In this document: piece after piece, positions 33,619 through 42,029 of the stretch | Layout: each line of letters begins with the position of its first letter | Numbering within the stretch: position 1 is the stretch's first letter | NCBI GenBank assembly: GCA_032127875.1 | Contig: JAQBHI010000093.1 | Coordinates: forward strand, 9,879 to 73,878 | Length of the DNA stretch: 64,000 nucleotides | From: CADEEV01 sp032127875 | GTDB lineage: Bacteria; Acidobacteriota; Vicinamibacteria; Fen-336 | Reading direction: 5' to 3' | Position numbers and translations under genes: made by a program | The notes under the pieces: generated by a model | Told to the model about the DNA's origin: nothing | Databases searched by the model: none | What the model saw: only the letters and a program-made list of their open reading frames with translations

Positions 33619-35928
33619 CTACTTGATGCAGACGGCGCGGACTTGCTTGAAGTCCGTGACGCCGCCGATGACTTTCTGGATGCCGTCCTGCAGCAGCGTC
33701 GTCATGCCGTCGCGCTGCGCCTGCTTGCGCAGCTCTTCGATCGGCTCGCGCTTCTGGATGCGGCGCTTGATCTCGTCGGTGCCGACCAGCAGTTCATGGA
33801 TGCCCATGCGGCCCTTGTAGCCCGTGTTGCCACACTTCGTGCAGCCCTTCGGGCGGAACAGCTTGAAATCGGCTGAGTACCTCACGCCCAGCGTGTCCCA
33901 GTGTTCGAGGCCGTAGTCCTGCATCAGCTCCGCGAACTCTTCCTGGGTCGGGTTGTACTCTTCCTTGCATTCCTTGCACAGTGTCCTGGTGAGGCGCTGT
34001 GCCATGATCCCGAGCAGGGCGTCGGCGAAGTTGAACGGATCGATGTCCATGTCGAGCAGGCGCGTGATGGTTTCGGGCGCCGAGTTCGTATGCAGCGTCG
34101 AGAACACCAGGTGGCCCGTGAGCGAAGCCTCGATGCCCGTGGCCGCCGTCTCGTGGTCGCGCATTTCACCGACCATGATCACGTCGGGGTCGGCGCGCAG
34201 GAAGGCGCGCATCGCCACGGCGAACGTGAAGTCGATCTTCGGATGGACCTGTACCTGGCGCAGCCCGGCCTGCGTGATTTCGACCGGGTCTTCCGCCGTC
34301 CAGATCTTCATGTCGATGGTGTTGATGTAGCCCAGGCCCGAGTGCAGTGTCGTGGTCTTGCCGGAGCCGGTCGGGCCCACGACGAGAGCGATGCCGTAAG
34401 GCTTCGAGAGCATCTTCTGGAACTCGGAAAGGTTGCGCGCTGAAAAGCCCATCTTCTCGAGCGGTAGCGGCTTCGAAGCGGCCAGGATGCGCATCACGAT
34501 GTCCTCGTTGCCCCCCGAGGTCGGAATCGTGGCGACGCGCAGCTCGATGGTGCCCATCGGTCCCCTGAAGCGGATCTTGCCGTCCTGGGGCTTGCGCTTC
34601 TCCGAGATGTCGAGCTTCGACATGATCTTGAAGCGTTGCACTATCGCGTTTCTGTGCGCCGGCGGGATCTCGATGTACTTCTGGCAATCGCCGTCGACGC
34701 GCAGTCTCACCACCGTGGGCGCCGTCTTCCCGTAGGGCTCGAGGTGGATGTCCGAGGCGCCCCTGTTGTAGGCGTCGATGATGATCTGGTTCGCGAGCTT
34801 GACGATGCCGCTGTCGGTCTCGTCCACCTCGGGCGGCGCGCTCGGGTCCTCGCTGCCTTCGAGCTCGTCCTCCTCGCCGCTGCCCAGCTCCATGATGATG
34901 CGACCGAGGTCCTGCTCCTGGATGGCCGAGGCCCCGGCCGTCTCGCCGTAGCTGGCCTTGATGTATTCCAGGATGTCGAGCCGCAGGCCCACCATGAACT
35001 CGTGGCGGGGCGCCAGGTTCATGGCCTTGATCGCGTCCAGGCGAGTCAGGTCGTAGGGATCTTCTACCGCTACGAACAGCGTGCCCGCCTTCTTCTCGGC
35101 CGGCGCGCACATGTTCTTCTTGAGCAACTCCGGCGTGAGCCGGGCCATGATGTCCTGTGGGATGGTGTGGCCTGCGGGCTCCCAGAACTGACAGTTGTAG
35201 AACTGGCTGAGGGCCTTGCCGATCTCCTCTTTGGGGATCTTGAAGTCCTCCATCAGCACCTGCGCCGGATCGATCTGGTTCACGCGCGCCGATGAGATCG
35301 CGTTCTCGATGTCCTTCTCGGACACGAGCCCTTTGTCGAGCAGCGCGCCGTATTTCGAGGGTTTGTTCGAGCGCGTGGCCCGGTGCTGGTTGTAGAACGC
35401 GATGCCGAGGATCTTCGAGAGCTCCTCGGCGGCCTCCTCGTCTTTCGCCGTGAAGGCGGCCCCGGTGCGCTTGTTGATGAGCTGCAGCACGCCGAGCAGG
35501 TACTTCTCGAACAGGATCGGGGTGGCCAGCACCTGGCCCGTGCGGAAGCCCGAGGCCTTGTCCCAGCGCGAGTCGAATTTCAGGTTCGGGTGGAGGCGTG
35601 TGAGCTCGGCGGCGTCGTAGGCGCTCTTGACGTTCGCGGTCTTGCGGGAGAGCGCCGTGAAGCCCGCGATCGAGCCGAAGGTCTTGGCGACGCGGATCTC
35701 CTTGACCTCGGCCCCGGCCTTGAGCAACGAGAACAGCTCCTGGTTCTTGGTGTCGAGCGCGAAGATCGTGACCCGCTCGGCATCCACCAGGTCGAGCATC
35801 TTGTCCTTGATGTCGACGAGGATCTCCTGGATGCCGGGAGCGGAGTTGATCATGTTGGCGATCTCGATCAGCCGCTTGCGGTAGGACAGCTCCTTCTGGG
35901 TCGAGTCCGCTGCGGTCCGGGTGCTCAT
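33619..35928 (-). CDS. GspE/PilB-type secretion or pilus ATPase with N-terminal GAF domain
   Basis: 769 residues from the ATG at 35928, with GAGGAGG 8 bases upstream. Residues about 20-185 are a GAF domain (LIEIANMINSAPGIQEILV, VLATPILFEKYLLGVLQLIN), followed by a GspE-N (MshEN-like) domain (about 200-340) and the ATPase core (about 370-760). Core motifs are the Walker A GPTGSGKTT, the Asp-box IWTAEDPVEI, the His-box FSTLHTNSAPETITR, and the four-Cys metal site CKECKE ... CTKCGNTGYKGR. It powers pilin or pseudopilin movement at the inner membrane. An attached GAF domain is unusual and may bring nucleotide or redox sensing to the motor. Residue numbers are approximate. Confidence 0.9.
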   Translation of the reverse strand: MSTRTAADSTQKELSYRKRLIEIANMINSAPGIQEILVDIKDKMLDLVDAERVTIFALDTKNQELFSLLKAGAEVKEIRVAKTFGSIAGFTALSRKTANVKSAYDAAELTRLHPNLKFDSRWDKASGFRTGQVLATPILFEKYLLGVLQLINKRTGAAFTAKDEEAAEELSKILGIAFYNQHRATRSNKPSKYGALLDKGLVSEKDIENAISSARVNQIDPAQVLMEDFKIPKEEIGKALSQFYNCQFWEPAGHTIPQDIMARLTPELLKKNMCAPAEKKAGTLFVAVEDPYDLTRLDAIKAMNLAPRHEFMVGLRLDILEYIKASYGETAGASAIQEQDLGRIIMELGSGEEDELEGSEDPSAPPEVDETDSGIVKLANQIIIDAYNRGASDIHLEPYGKTAPTVVRLRVDGDCQKYIEIPPAHRNAIVQRFKIMSKLDISEKRKPQDGKIRFRGPMGTIELRVATIPTSGGNEDIVMRILAASKPLPLEKMGFSARNLSEFQKMLSKPYGIALVVGPTGSGKTTTLHSGLGYINTIDMKIWTAEDPVEITQAGLRQVQVHPKIDFTFAVAMRAFLRADPDVIMVGEMRDHETAATGIEASLTGHLVFSTLHTNSAPETITRLLDMDIDPFNFADALLGIMAQRLTRTLCKECKEEYNPTQEEFAELMQDYGLEHWDTLGVRYSADFKLFRPKGCTKCGNTGYKGRMGIHELLVGTDEIKRRIQKREPIEELRKQAQRDGMTTLLQDGIQKVIGGVTDFKQVRAVCIK

Positions 35929-35973
35929 CAGGCCGGCCTCCTCAAGATTCCGCGAAGGGCGTTGATGCAGTTG

Positions 35974-36002
35974 AGGATAAGCGTCCGACCCAGAGGGGTC
36001 AA
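35974..36002 (-). promoter_or_regulatory. Sigma-70-like promoter of the pilB-type gene
   Basis: Minus strand TTGACC (35997-36002), 17-base spacer, TATCCT (35974-35979). The leader to the ATG at 35928 is about 40 bases and contains the GAGGAGG ribosome site. This is the most canonical leadered promoter in the window. Confidence 0.5.
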
Positions 36003-36110
36003 GGGGGAGTCGGGCTGCGGCCCCGAGTGTAGACTTCGGAGGGTGGCTCGAAACGACCTGAAAGGCTCCGGGCCGGAGGGCTTGGTGCGCCGATTCCTCG
36101 AGCCGAACGC

Positions 36111-37625
36111 TTGAGGCGGCTTCATTTCTACGCCGCCCTGTGCGCGATCCTGCTGGCGGCCGCCGCACTCCGCGGCCAGCGCCTTGGCGAGCCCAGCTAT
36201 TGGCTGGACGAGTTTTTCAGCCTGCAGGCGAGCAACGGTTTAGCGAACGGAGCATGGCGCTCGGGCGCGCGCCAGTTGCACGAGCCGCCGCCCAGGTTCA
36301 CGCAGCTCGACGCCGCTCGACCCTGGTCCGCGATCGGTCCCGCCCTGCGCACTGACAACCACCCGCCGCTCTACTTCGCGCTGCTGCGCCTGTGGCGGAT
36401 CGTGCTCGGCGACGGCGAAGCAGCCACCCGCTCTCTCTCGTGCCTGGCCTCACTGGCGGCTTTGTGGCTGCTCGCCGAAGGCGTGCGCCTGCGGCATGGA
36501 GGGGCGGCGGGGCTGTTGGGGGCGCTGCTCATGGCCGTGAGCCCGGTGCAGGTCGAGTACGCGCGAGAAGCACGCGGCTACGCGCTGGCCACCGCCTTCG
36601 TAGTCGGCGCCGCTGTGGCGCTTGCTCGCCTGCAGCGCCACGGCCCGCACCGGCGCCGCAGCGTGGCGCTCGGTCTGGCGGCGCTCGGGGCGCTGGCGAC
36701 GCACTACTATGCGGCAGGTCCGCTGCTGGGGCTCGGCGTCTACGCCCTGGTCGCCCTGCGCGGGGCGCCGCGCCGCGCGGCCGTCGCGGGCCTGCTGCTG
36801 GCGCTCGCCCTTTTCGTCGCCGCCTGGGGGCCGGTGCTCCTGGCGCAGCGCGGCCACGTGTACGCGAACAACTCTTGGGTCTTCGAACCCTCGGCAGGCC
36901 ACGTGGCGCTGACACTGAGCCGGCTGTTTTCCCTCCCCGCCAGCCTGCTCGCTCCATCTGTCTCGCCACGGCTGGCGCCGACCGCTGCAGCGCTGCTGTG
37001 GCTGACGATGTGCGTGGCTGCGTGGCGCCGACCCGGGGCGCGTCTGTGGCTCGCGTGGTGGCTCGGAGGCGTGCTCTTCGTAACCGCAGTCGACCTCACC
37101 ACCGACAGCGGGCAGTTGAACGTCCTGCGCTACACGTTTTTCGTCGCGCCGGCGCTGCTGGCAATGCTGGCGGCGCTCGCCGAGCCCGCGGCGCAGAGTG
37201 CGAGGCGCTGGAACCCTGCCGGCGCCGGCCTTGCACTGGCGGTGGCGGTCAGTGGCCTCGGACAACTCCCCGGGGTGCATGCTTCGAACCACACTCCCTG
37301 GCGCGAGTTCGCACGCCTGCTCGACCGTGCCGCGCACGCAGGCGAGCCGATCGTGGTCGCGAACGATGCCTGGCTGGCCGGCCGCGAGGCCTACCGCGCG
37401 CTGCTGCACTACGCCTGGGCTCCAAGGCGTGCGTTCGTGCTGACGACAGGGCCGCCAAGCGCCAGTGTGCTCGAAGAGCTGCGCCGCCGCGCGGCGCTCT
37501 GGCTCGTGGTGCCTTTTCCATTGGCTGTGGCCCCCTCGGAGCTGTTTCCTTCCGCGCGCGTCGAAGAGCGGATCGAGTGGCCCGATGTCGCGATGCTGTA
37601 TCGCCTGTCGCTCAGGGCGAAGTAG
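36111..37625 (+). CDS. Polytopic membrane glycosyltransferase, PMT/ArnT-like (first of a tandem pair)
   Basis: 504 residues from a TTG; no other start is nearby. About ten helices. The first extracytoplasmic loop has the catalytic-type pair PSYWLDEFFSLQASNG, the second loop DNHPPLYFALLRLWRI, and a helix starting VQVEYAREARGYAL, which is the acceptor/donor-loop pattern of GT39/GT83-type enzymes. It probably uses a polyprenyl-linked sugar and glycosylates lipid or protein on the outer face of the inner membrane. It is paralogous to the gene 12 bases downstream. Confidence 0.78.
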   Translation: MRRLHFYAALCAILLAAAALRGQRLGEPSYWLDEFFSLQASNGLANGAWRSGARQLHEPPPRFTQLDAARPWSAIGPALRTDNHPPLYFALLRLWRIVLGDGEAATRSLSCLASLAALWLLAEGVRLRHGGAAGLLGALLMAVSPVQVEYAREARGYALATAFVVGAAVALARLQRHGPHRRRSVALGLAALGALATHYYAAGPLLGLGVYALVALRGAPRRAAVAGLLLALALFVAAWGPVLLAQRGHVYANNSWVFEPSAGHVALTLSRLFSLPASLLAPSVSPRLAPTAAALLWLTMCVAAWRRPGARLWLAWWLGGVLFVTAVDLTTDSGQLNVLRYTFFVAPALLAMLAALAEPAAQSARRWNPAGAGLALAVAVSGLGQLPGVHASNHTPWREFARLLDRAAHAGEPIVVANDAWLAGREAYRALLHYAWAPRRAFVLTTGPPSASVLEELRRRAALWLVVPFPLAVAPSELFPSARVEERIEWPDVAMLYRLSLRAK

Positions 37626-37636
37626 CATCCGAGATC

Positions 37637-39133
37637 GTGAGCGCTGCCTGGCGAGAACGCCTGGCCCTGGCGGGGGTCTTGATACTGGCCGCTGCGCTGC
37701 GCCTCCACGCTCTCGATCGCAGCGCTTACTGGAGCGACGAATTCGCGAGCCTCGTCGCGAGCAACGGCCAGCTCGTGTGGGCGAACCAGCCCCGCCCCGG
37801 CTCGTTCCCGCCGACAAGGCCGCGTCCGACTCGCATCGCGGACGCTCTGCCGACTCCCCAGATCGCCTACGCCCTCGTCGAGGACAACCACCCGCCGCTC
37901 TACTTTCTGGTCTTGCGTGGCTGGCGCTGGCGGTTCGGCGACGACGAGCGCGCCACGCGCAGCCTCTCAGTGCTCGCCTCGCTCTGCGCCCTCGCGCTCT
38001 TCTTCGACGGGGTGCGCTCGCTCCTGGGGAGCACTGCCGGTCTGTGGGCGGCTCTACTGCTGGCCGTGGCGCTCCCTGATATCGCCCTCGCCCGAGAGAC
38101 GCGCAGCTATTCGCTGTTGCTGCTCTGCTTGATGGCAGCGGTGGCCGCCCTGGCGCGCCTGGAGGCGCGCGGCGCGGGACCTCGCCGAGCAGTGCTGCTC
38201 GCCGTGGCGGCCCTGGCCGCGATGCTCACCCACTACTTCGCTGCCTTCGCCCTTGGCCCGCTGGCCGTTCACGCGTGCTTCCGCCTGGAAAAGGCTGCGC
38301 GACGCCAGGCGCTGCTCGCCCTGCTGTTGGCGGCCGGGGTATTCCTTGCCGCCTGGGGCCCATTCGTCTGGTATTCGCGCCAGGCGGCCGTCGAGAATGC
38401 CGACTGGCTCGCGGCCGTGGGCAGCACGCCCTCGGCCCAGACCCTGGCGCGCCTCGCGGGTCTCCCGTGGCGTCTGCTCGCGGGGCCGATCTGGGCGCAG
38501 ACGCCCGGTGCGGCGTGGCCCGCCGCTTTGTACCTGGGAGCGCTGGCGGTCGTGTGGCGTCGACCCCGTGCGCTCTTGTGGTTCGCACTCTTCGTCGGCG
38601 TGATCGGTTTCGTCGTCGCGCTCGACCTGACCCGCGAGACGCGCCAACTCGTCGTGCTACGCTACGTCTTGCCGGCGACGCCCGCGGCCTGCGCCCTGCT
38701 TGCGGCCTGCGCCGCCGCTGGCGGCCGGCTGCTGCGGCACGCCGTGCCGGCGGCAGCGGGCCTCGCGCTGCTCCTGAACGTTCCCGCCGCGTATCCGCAA
38801 CCCGAGGCACACTGGCGCCGCCTGGTGCGGATCCTCGAGCGCAGTGCCGGACCCAATCAGCCGCTGGCACTCACCTTTCGCGACCGGGACATGCCGCAGC
38901 TGTATCGAGCCTTCAACCACTACGGCGTCGGGCCACGGAGGCTATTCGTCTTCACTCGACAGCCCAGCCCGCTGGCTCTTTCGAGGTTGCCTCGCGCCTC
39001 GTCGTTCTGGCTCATCAGCGACGCGGATCCGCTGGCGCTGATTCCCGGTTGCCGCATCGAAGAACAACTGGACCGCGCCGGCTTGCCCTCGGCATACCGG
39101 CTGACGCTCGCGGGCCTCGTCCCCGCTACTTGA
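37637..39133 (+). CDS. Polytopic membrane glycosyltransferase, PMT/ArnT-like (second of a tandem pair)
   Basis: 498 residues from a GTG. The same landmarks as in the preceding gene are present: SAYWSDEFASLVASNG, EDNHPPLYFLVLRGW, DIALARETRSYSLLLL and LTHYFAAFALGP. The two proteins are therefore ancient tandem duplicates rather than a recent copy. The C-terminal soluble tail reads DRDMPQLYRAFNHYG. Its stop overlaps the convergent sulfatase-like gene by 8 bases. Confidence 0.78.
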   Translation: MSAAWRERLALAGVLILAAALRLHALDRSAYWSDEFASLVASNGQLVWANQPRPGSFPPTRPRPTRIADALPTPQIAYALVEDNHPPLYFLVLRGWRWRFGDDERATRSLSVLASLCALALFFDGVRSLLGSTAGLWAALLLAVALPDIALARETRSYSLLLLCLMAAVAALARLEARGAGPRRAVLLAVAALAAMLTHYFAAFALGPLAVHACFRLEKAARRQALLALLLAAGVFLAAWGPFVWYSRQAAVENADWLAAVGSTPSAQTLARLAGLPWRLLAGPIWAQTPGAAWPAALYLGALAVVWRRPRALLWFALFVGVIGFVVALDLTRETRQLVVLRYVLPATPAACALLAACAAAGGRLLRHAVPAAAGLALLLNVPAAYPQPEAHWRRLVRILERSAGPNQPLALTFRDRDMPQLYRAFNHYGVGPRRLFVFTRQPSPLALSRLPRASSFWLISDADPLALIPGCRIEEQLDRAGLPSAYRLTLAGLVPAT

Positions 39134-40580
39134 TGTAGCCGAGCGCTCGGAGTTCCTCTTCCGTGGTGGTGTCGAACGGACGCTCGGGCAGGCGGCTACC
39201 CTCGCGTCGCAGCCTGGTCCAGGTCTCGCGGGTCAGCGAGGCCAGCCGCTCCTTCAAGGGCGACGGGGCCTTCACGAGATTCGCGAGCTCGAGCGGATCC
39301 TTGCGAAGATCGTAGAACTCGTCCCCGCCCTGGCTGTGGGCGATGTACTTCCAGTCGAGGTCGAAAACGGCGAACACCTCGCCCCGCTCCCAGAGGCGTC
39401 GCGCCTTGTCGGGGGGCCGCCGCTGGGCGAAGGCTCTGCTCGCGGGAAGGCGCCCGCTGCCTGTGAGCAGCGGGAGCAGCGAACGCCCCTCGCTCGTGAA
39501 GCCCGGCTGGGCCTGCGTCCTTCCCAGCAGCGCCGCGAGGGTCGGCATCACGTCCACGAGCCGCACGAGGGACGGGTCGCGGACGGCGCCCCGAAGCCCG
39601 TTGCCCGAGAAGACCAGCGGTACGTGGAGTTGCTCGTCGTAGAGCAGGCGCCCGTGGCCCCATTCGGAATGATTGCCCAGCCCTTCGCCGTGATCTGCCG
39701 TGACGACCCACAGCGTCCCGCGCTTCCGCGAGTTCCCCTGCAGCTCCCCGGACAGCCGCGCAAGCTGCTCGTCGGTGAAGCGGATCTCCGCGTCGTACTT
39801 CTGGTAGCGCGCGGCGAGCTCTGCGGCGCTCTTGAAATAGGAGCGGGGCACACCCCATCTTGTCCAGGCCTCCCCGGCGAAGGCGGTCTGTGCGGCTCCC
39901 GACGCAAAGCGGAGCGCATCCAGGTGGCGAGTCGGGGCGCGGCTGGGCCCGTGCGCGTCGAACAGATGGATCCAGGCGAAGAAGCGGTCCGAGCTGGCGA
40001 GCCCTCGCATCCACTGGACGGCAGCCTGAACGGTCGCGTCTGCCTGCCGGTAGCGTCGGCCTCCACCCAGGTCGACGTGGGAGAAGCCTCGCGTGAGGCC
40101 CTCGAGAAACGCCACGCTCGTAAAGGCGGCGGTGCGGTAGCCCGCCGCGCCGAACAGCTCCGCGAGGGTGGTATAGCTTGGGCGCCCGCCCGCGCTGCCA
40201 GTTGCGGGGAAGCCCTGGCCGTTCACGAGCACCCCGTGCTGGGCGGGGTAGAGCCCTGTGAACATCGAGGCATGCGAGGGCGCCGTATGGGATGCGGGCG
40301 CGTAGGCTCGCTCGAAGAGCACACCCTCGCGCGCGAGCCGGTCGACGAAGGCGGACGTGGGGCGAGCGTAGCCGTAGCAGCCCAGGTGGTCCGCTCTGGT
40401 GGTGTCGAGCGTGACGAAGACTACCGCGCGAGGCGTGTCCAAGGGGCGGACCGGCGCCGCCCCACACGCGGCCAGCAGCAGTGCGCCGCCAAGCAGCACC
40501 GGCCTGGGGCTGCTTGGCGTCGGCGCGGCTGGGCTCAGTGGTGCTTCGCTGGCGGGGGCGGTGGATTGCTCCGCCACCAC
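39126..40580 (-). CDS. Alkaline-phosphatase-superfamily lipoprotein with Thr nucleophile (sulfatase-like)
   Basis: 484 residues. A lipobox LLLAACG near residue 38 is followed by the superfamily core: metal Asp in FVTLDTTRADHLGCYGY, then SHTAPSHASMFTGLYP where the nucleophile position is Thr and the usual CxPxR is TAPSH, and VVTADHGEGLGNHSEWGHG. A formylglycine sulfatase needs Cys or Ser there with Arg, so a phosphotransferase or phosphodiesterase is likelier than a sulfatase. GTG starts exist at 40580 and 40499; the longer frame supplies residues before the leader but overlaps kamA by 46 bases. It ends overlapping the convergent glycosyltransferase. Confidence 0.7.
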   Translation of the reverse strand: MVAEQSTAPASEAPLSPAAPTPSSPRPVLLGGALLLAACGAAPVRPLDTPRAVVFVTLDTTRADHLGCYGYARPTSAFVDRLAREGVLFERAYAPASHTAPSHASMFTGLYPAQHGVLVNGQGFPATGSAGGRPSYTTLAELFGAAGYRTAAFTSVAFLEGLTRGFSHVDLGGGRRYRQADATVQAAVQWMRGLASSDRFFAWIHLFDAHGPSRAPTRHLDALRFASGAAQTAFAGEAWTRWGVPRSYFKSAAELAARYQKYDAEIRFTDEQLARLSGELQGNSRKRGTLWVVTADHGEGLGNHSEWGHGRLLYDEQLHVPLVFSGNGLRGAVRDPSLVRLVDVMPTLAALLGRTQAQPGFTSEGRSLLPLLTGSGRLPASRAFAQRRPPDKARRLWERGEVFAVFDLDWKYIAHSQGGDEFYDLRKDPLELANLVKAPSPLKERLASLTRETWTRLRREGSRLPERPFDTTTEEELRALGYIK

Positions 40581-41932
40581 GCCTGGCCGGACTCAGGGAG
40601 GGTGTAGATCGGATCGTAGTACTCGTACAGGCGCGTCAGGGCGTTCTTGTCCTCGAACTCGATGCCGGTGCGGTAGTTCTTGGTCCAGTAGCTGACGCCC
40701 TTCTCGCGGTCGTACTCCCTGAGCTGATGGATCCAGCGCTTGCCGACGAAGGGCACGTCGCACACGATGCGCGGAGTCGCGAAGCCCGGCAGGTAGCCCA
40801 TGATGTCGTGCTGGAGCTTTTGCGCCTCGGCGATCGACAGCCGCCAGTGCTCGGAGTTCGGGATCATGTCGCACTGGTAGAAGTAGTACGGCATGATCGC
40901 CGCGTGATCGAGCAGGAAGAAGCACAAGTCGAGCAGGTCCTTGGGTGTCGAGTTGGTGCCGCGCAGGATCACGCCCTGGTTGCGCACGTCGCGGAAGCCG
41001 GCGTCGAGCAGCATGCGCGCGGCGCGGCCGACCAGCGGCGTCACTTGCTGGGCGTGATTCGCGTGGGTATGGAAGGCGAGTGAGACGCCGCGCTCGCGCG
41101 CCTTCTTGGCGAGGCGCTGCATGCCCTGCGTGACCTCGTCCTGCAGGAAGTGCTGCGGGATCCCGATCAGGCCCTTGGCGGCGAGCCGGATGTCGCGGAT
41201 GTTGTCGACGTCCATCAGCGCGCCGACGAACGGCTCGAGCTGCTGGATCGGCATGTTCGCGATGTCGCCGCCCGAGACCACCACGTCGCGCACCTGCGGG
41301 GTCTTCTTCAGGTAGTCGAGGATCTGCTGGTAGCGGTCCTTCTGCGGGACCTGGAAGCGCATCTTGGTGACCTGCGGCACGTCGTTGCCGACCAGGTCCA
41401 TGCGCGTGCAGTGACCGCAATACTGCGGGCACGTGGTCAGCACCTCGGCCAGCACCTTCGTGGGATAGCGGTGGGTGAGGCCCTCGACCGCCCACATCTC
41501 GGCCTCGTGCAGGCTGTCGCGCGAGGAGTGCGGGTGGCTGGGCCAGTCGGGGTGCCGGTCATCGAAGCAGGGCAGCATGTAGCGCCGCACAGGATCGTGC
41601 CAGAGGTCGGCGCCGTTCATGGTGTTGATCATCTGTGGCGGCACCAGCATCGACATCGTGGCGCGTTCGGAGATGTCCTTGGCTATGTCCTGGGCGAGGT
41701 CGTCGGGCAACTGCGGACCCATCACCTCTTTCAGCTCCTTGAGGTTCTTGACGGTGTTCTTGCGCTGCCAGAGCGCCGATTCCCACTGCTCCCGGGTGAC
41801 CTTCTTCCAGCCGGGGAAGCGCCGCCAGTCGGGCTCCACGAAGTCGCGTTCGACGGGATACTTGAAGGGCTGTTCGGCGGCGCCGACGTGGCCCGCTGGC
41901 GTCCAGACCGGGCGCGCTCTTGCGGTGCTCAT
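40535..41932 (-). CDS. Lysine 2,3-aminomutase-family radical SAM enzyme
   Basis: 465 residues from the ATG at 41932. The radical-SAM site is CPQYCGHC, preceded by LTHRYPTKVLAEVLTT and followed by VVVSGGDIANMP, GIPQHFLQ and HTHANHAQQVTPLV. These are typical of KamA/YodO proteins, which use PLP and SAM to move an amino group. Substrate may be lysine, arginine or glutamate; the PLP-binding region near the C-terminus (RIVCDVPFVGKRWIH) does not settle this. TAAAAT lies 8 bases before the ATG on the minus strand, suggesting a leaderless transcript. Confidence 0.85.
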   Translation of the reverse strand: MSTARARPVWTPAGHVGAAEQPFKYPVERDFVEPDWRRFPGWKKVTREQWESALWQRKNTVKNLKELKEVMGPQLPDDLAQDIAKDISERATMSMLVPPQMINTMNGADLWHDPVRRYMLPCFDDRHPDWPSHPHSSRDSLHEAEMWAVEGLTHRYPTKVLAEVLTTCPQYCGHCTRMDLVGNDVPQVTKMRFQVPQKDRYQQILDYLKKTPQVRDVVVSGGDIANMPIQQLEPFVGALMDVDNIRDIRLAAKGLIGIPQHFLQDEVTQGMQRLAKKARERGVSLAFHTHANHAQQVTPLVGRAARMLLDAGFRDVRNQGVILRGTNSTPKDLLDLCFFLLDHAAIMPYYFYQCDMIPNSEHWRLSIAEAQKLQHDIMGYLPGFATPRIVCDVPFVGKRWIHQLREYDREKGVSYWTKNYRTGIEFEDKNALTRLYEYYDPIYTLPESGQAWWRSNPPPPPAKHH

Positions 41933-41940
41933 GGGCCGCG

Positions 41941-41946
41941 ATTTTA
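41941..41946 (-). promoter_or_regulatory. -10-like box eight bases before kamA-type gene
   Basis: Minus strand TAAAAT is followed by 8 bases and the ATG at 41932. The T-rich run around it makes the box stand out in a GC-rich setting. No -35 is evident. Confidence 0.4.
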
Positions 41947-42029
41947 CATCTTTTTCGCAAACGACGGCGCCTTGAAAAGCCCCGGTCGTTCCCATATCGT
42001 TCGCACACGGTGAGGGGCGCCAGAGCCAG

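Noticed and set aside
36043..36114. A 23-residue frame upstream of the first tandem glycosyltransferase, ending in a TTGA overlap
   Set aside because: Composition is neutral and there is no evidence beyond the overlap; the upstream purine run touches the GTG. Not reported as a gene.
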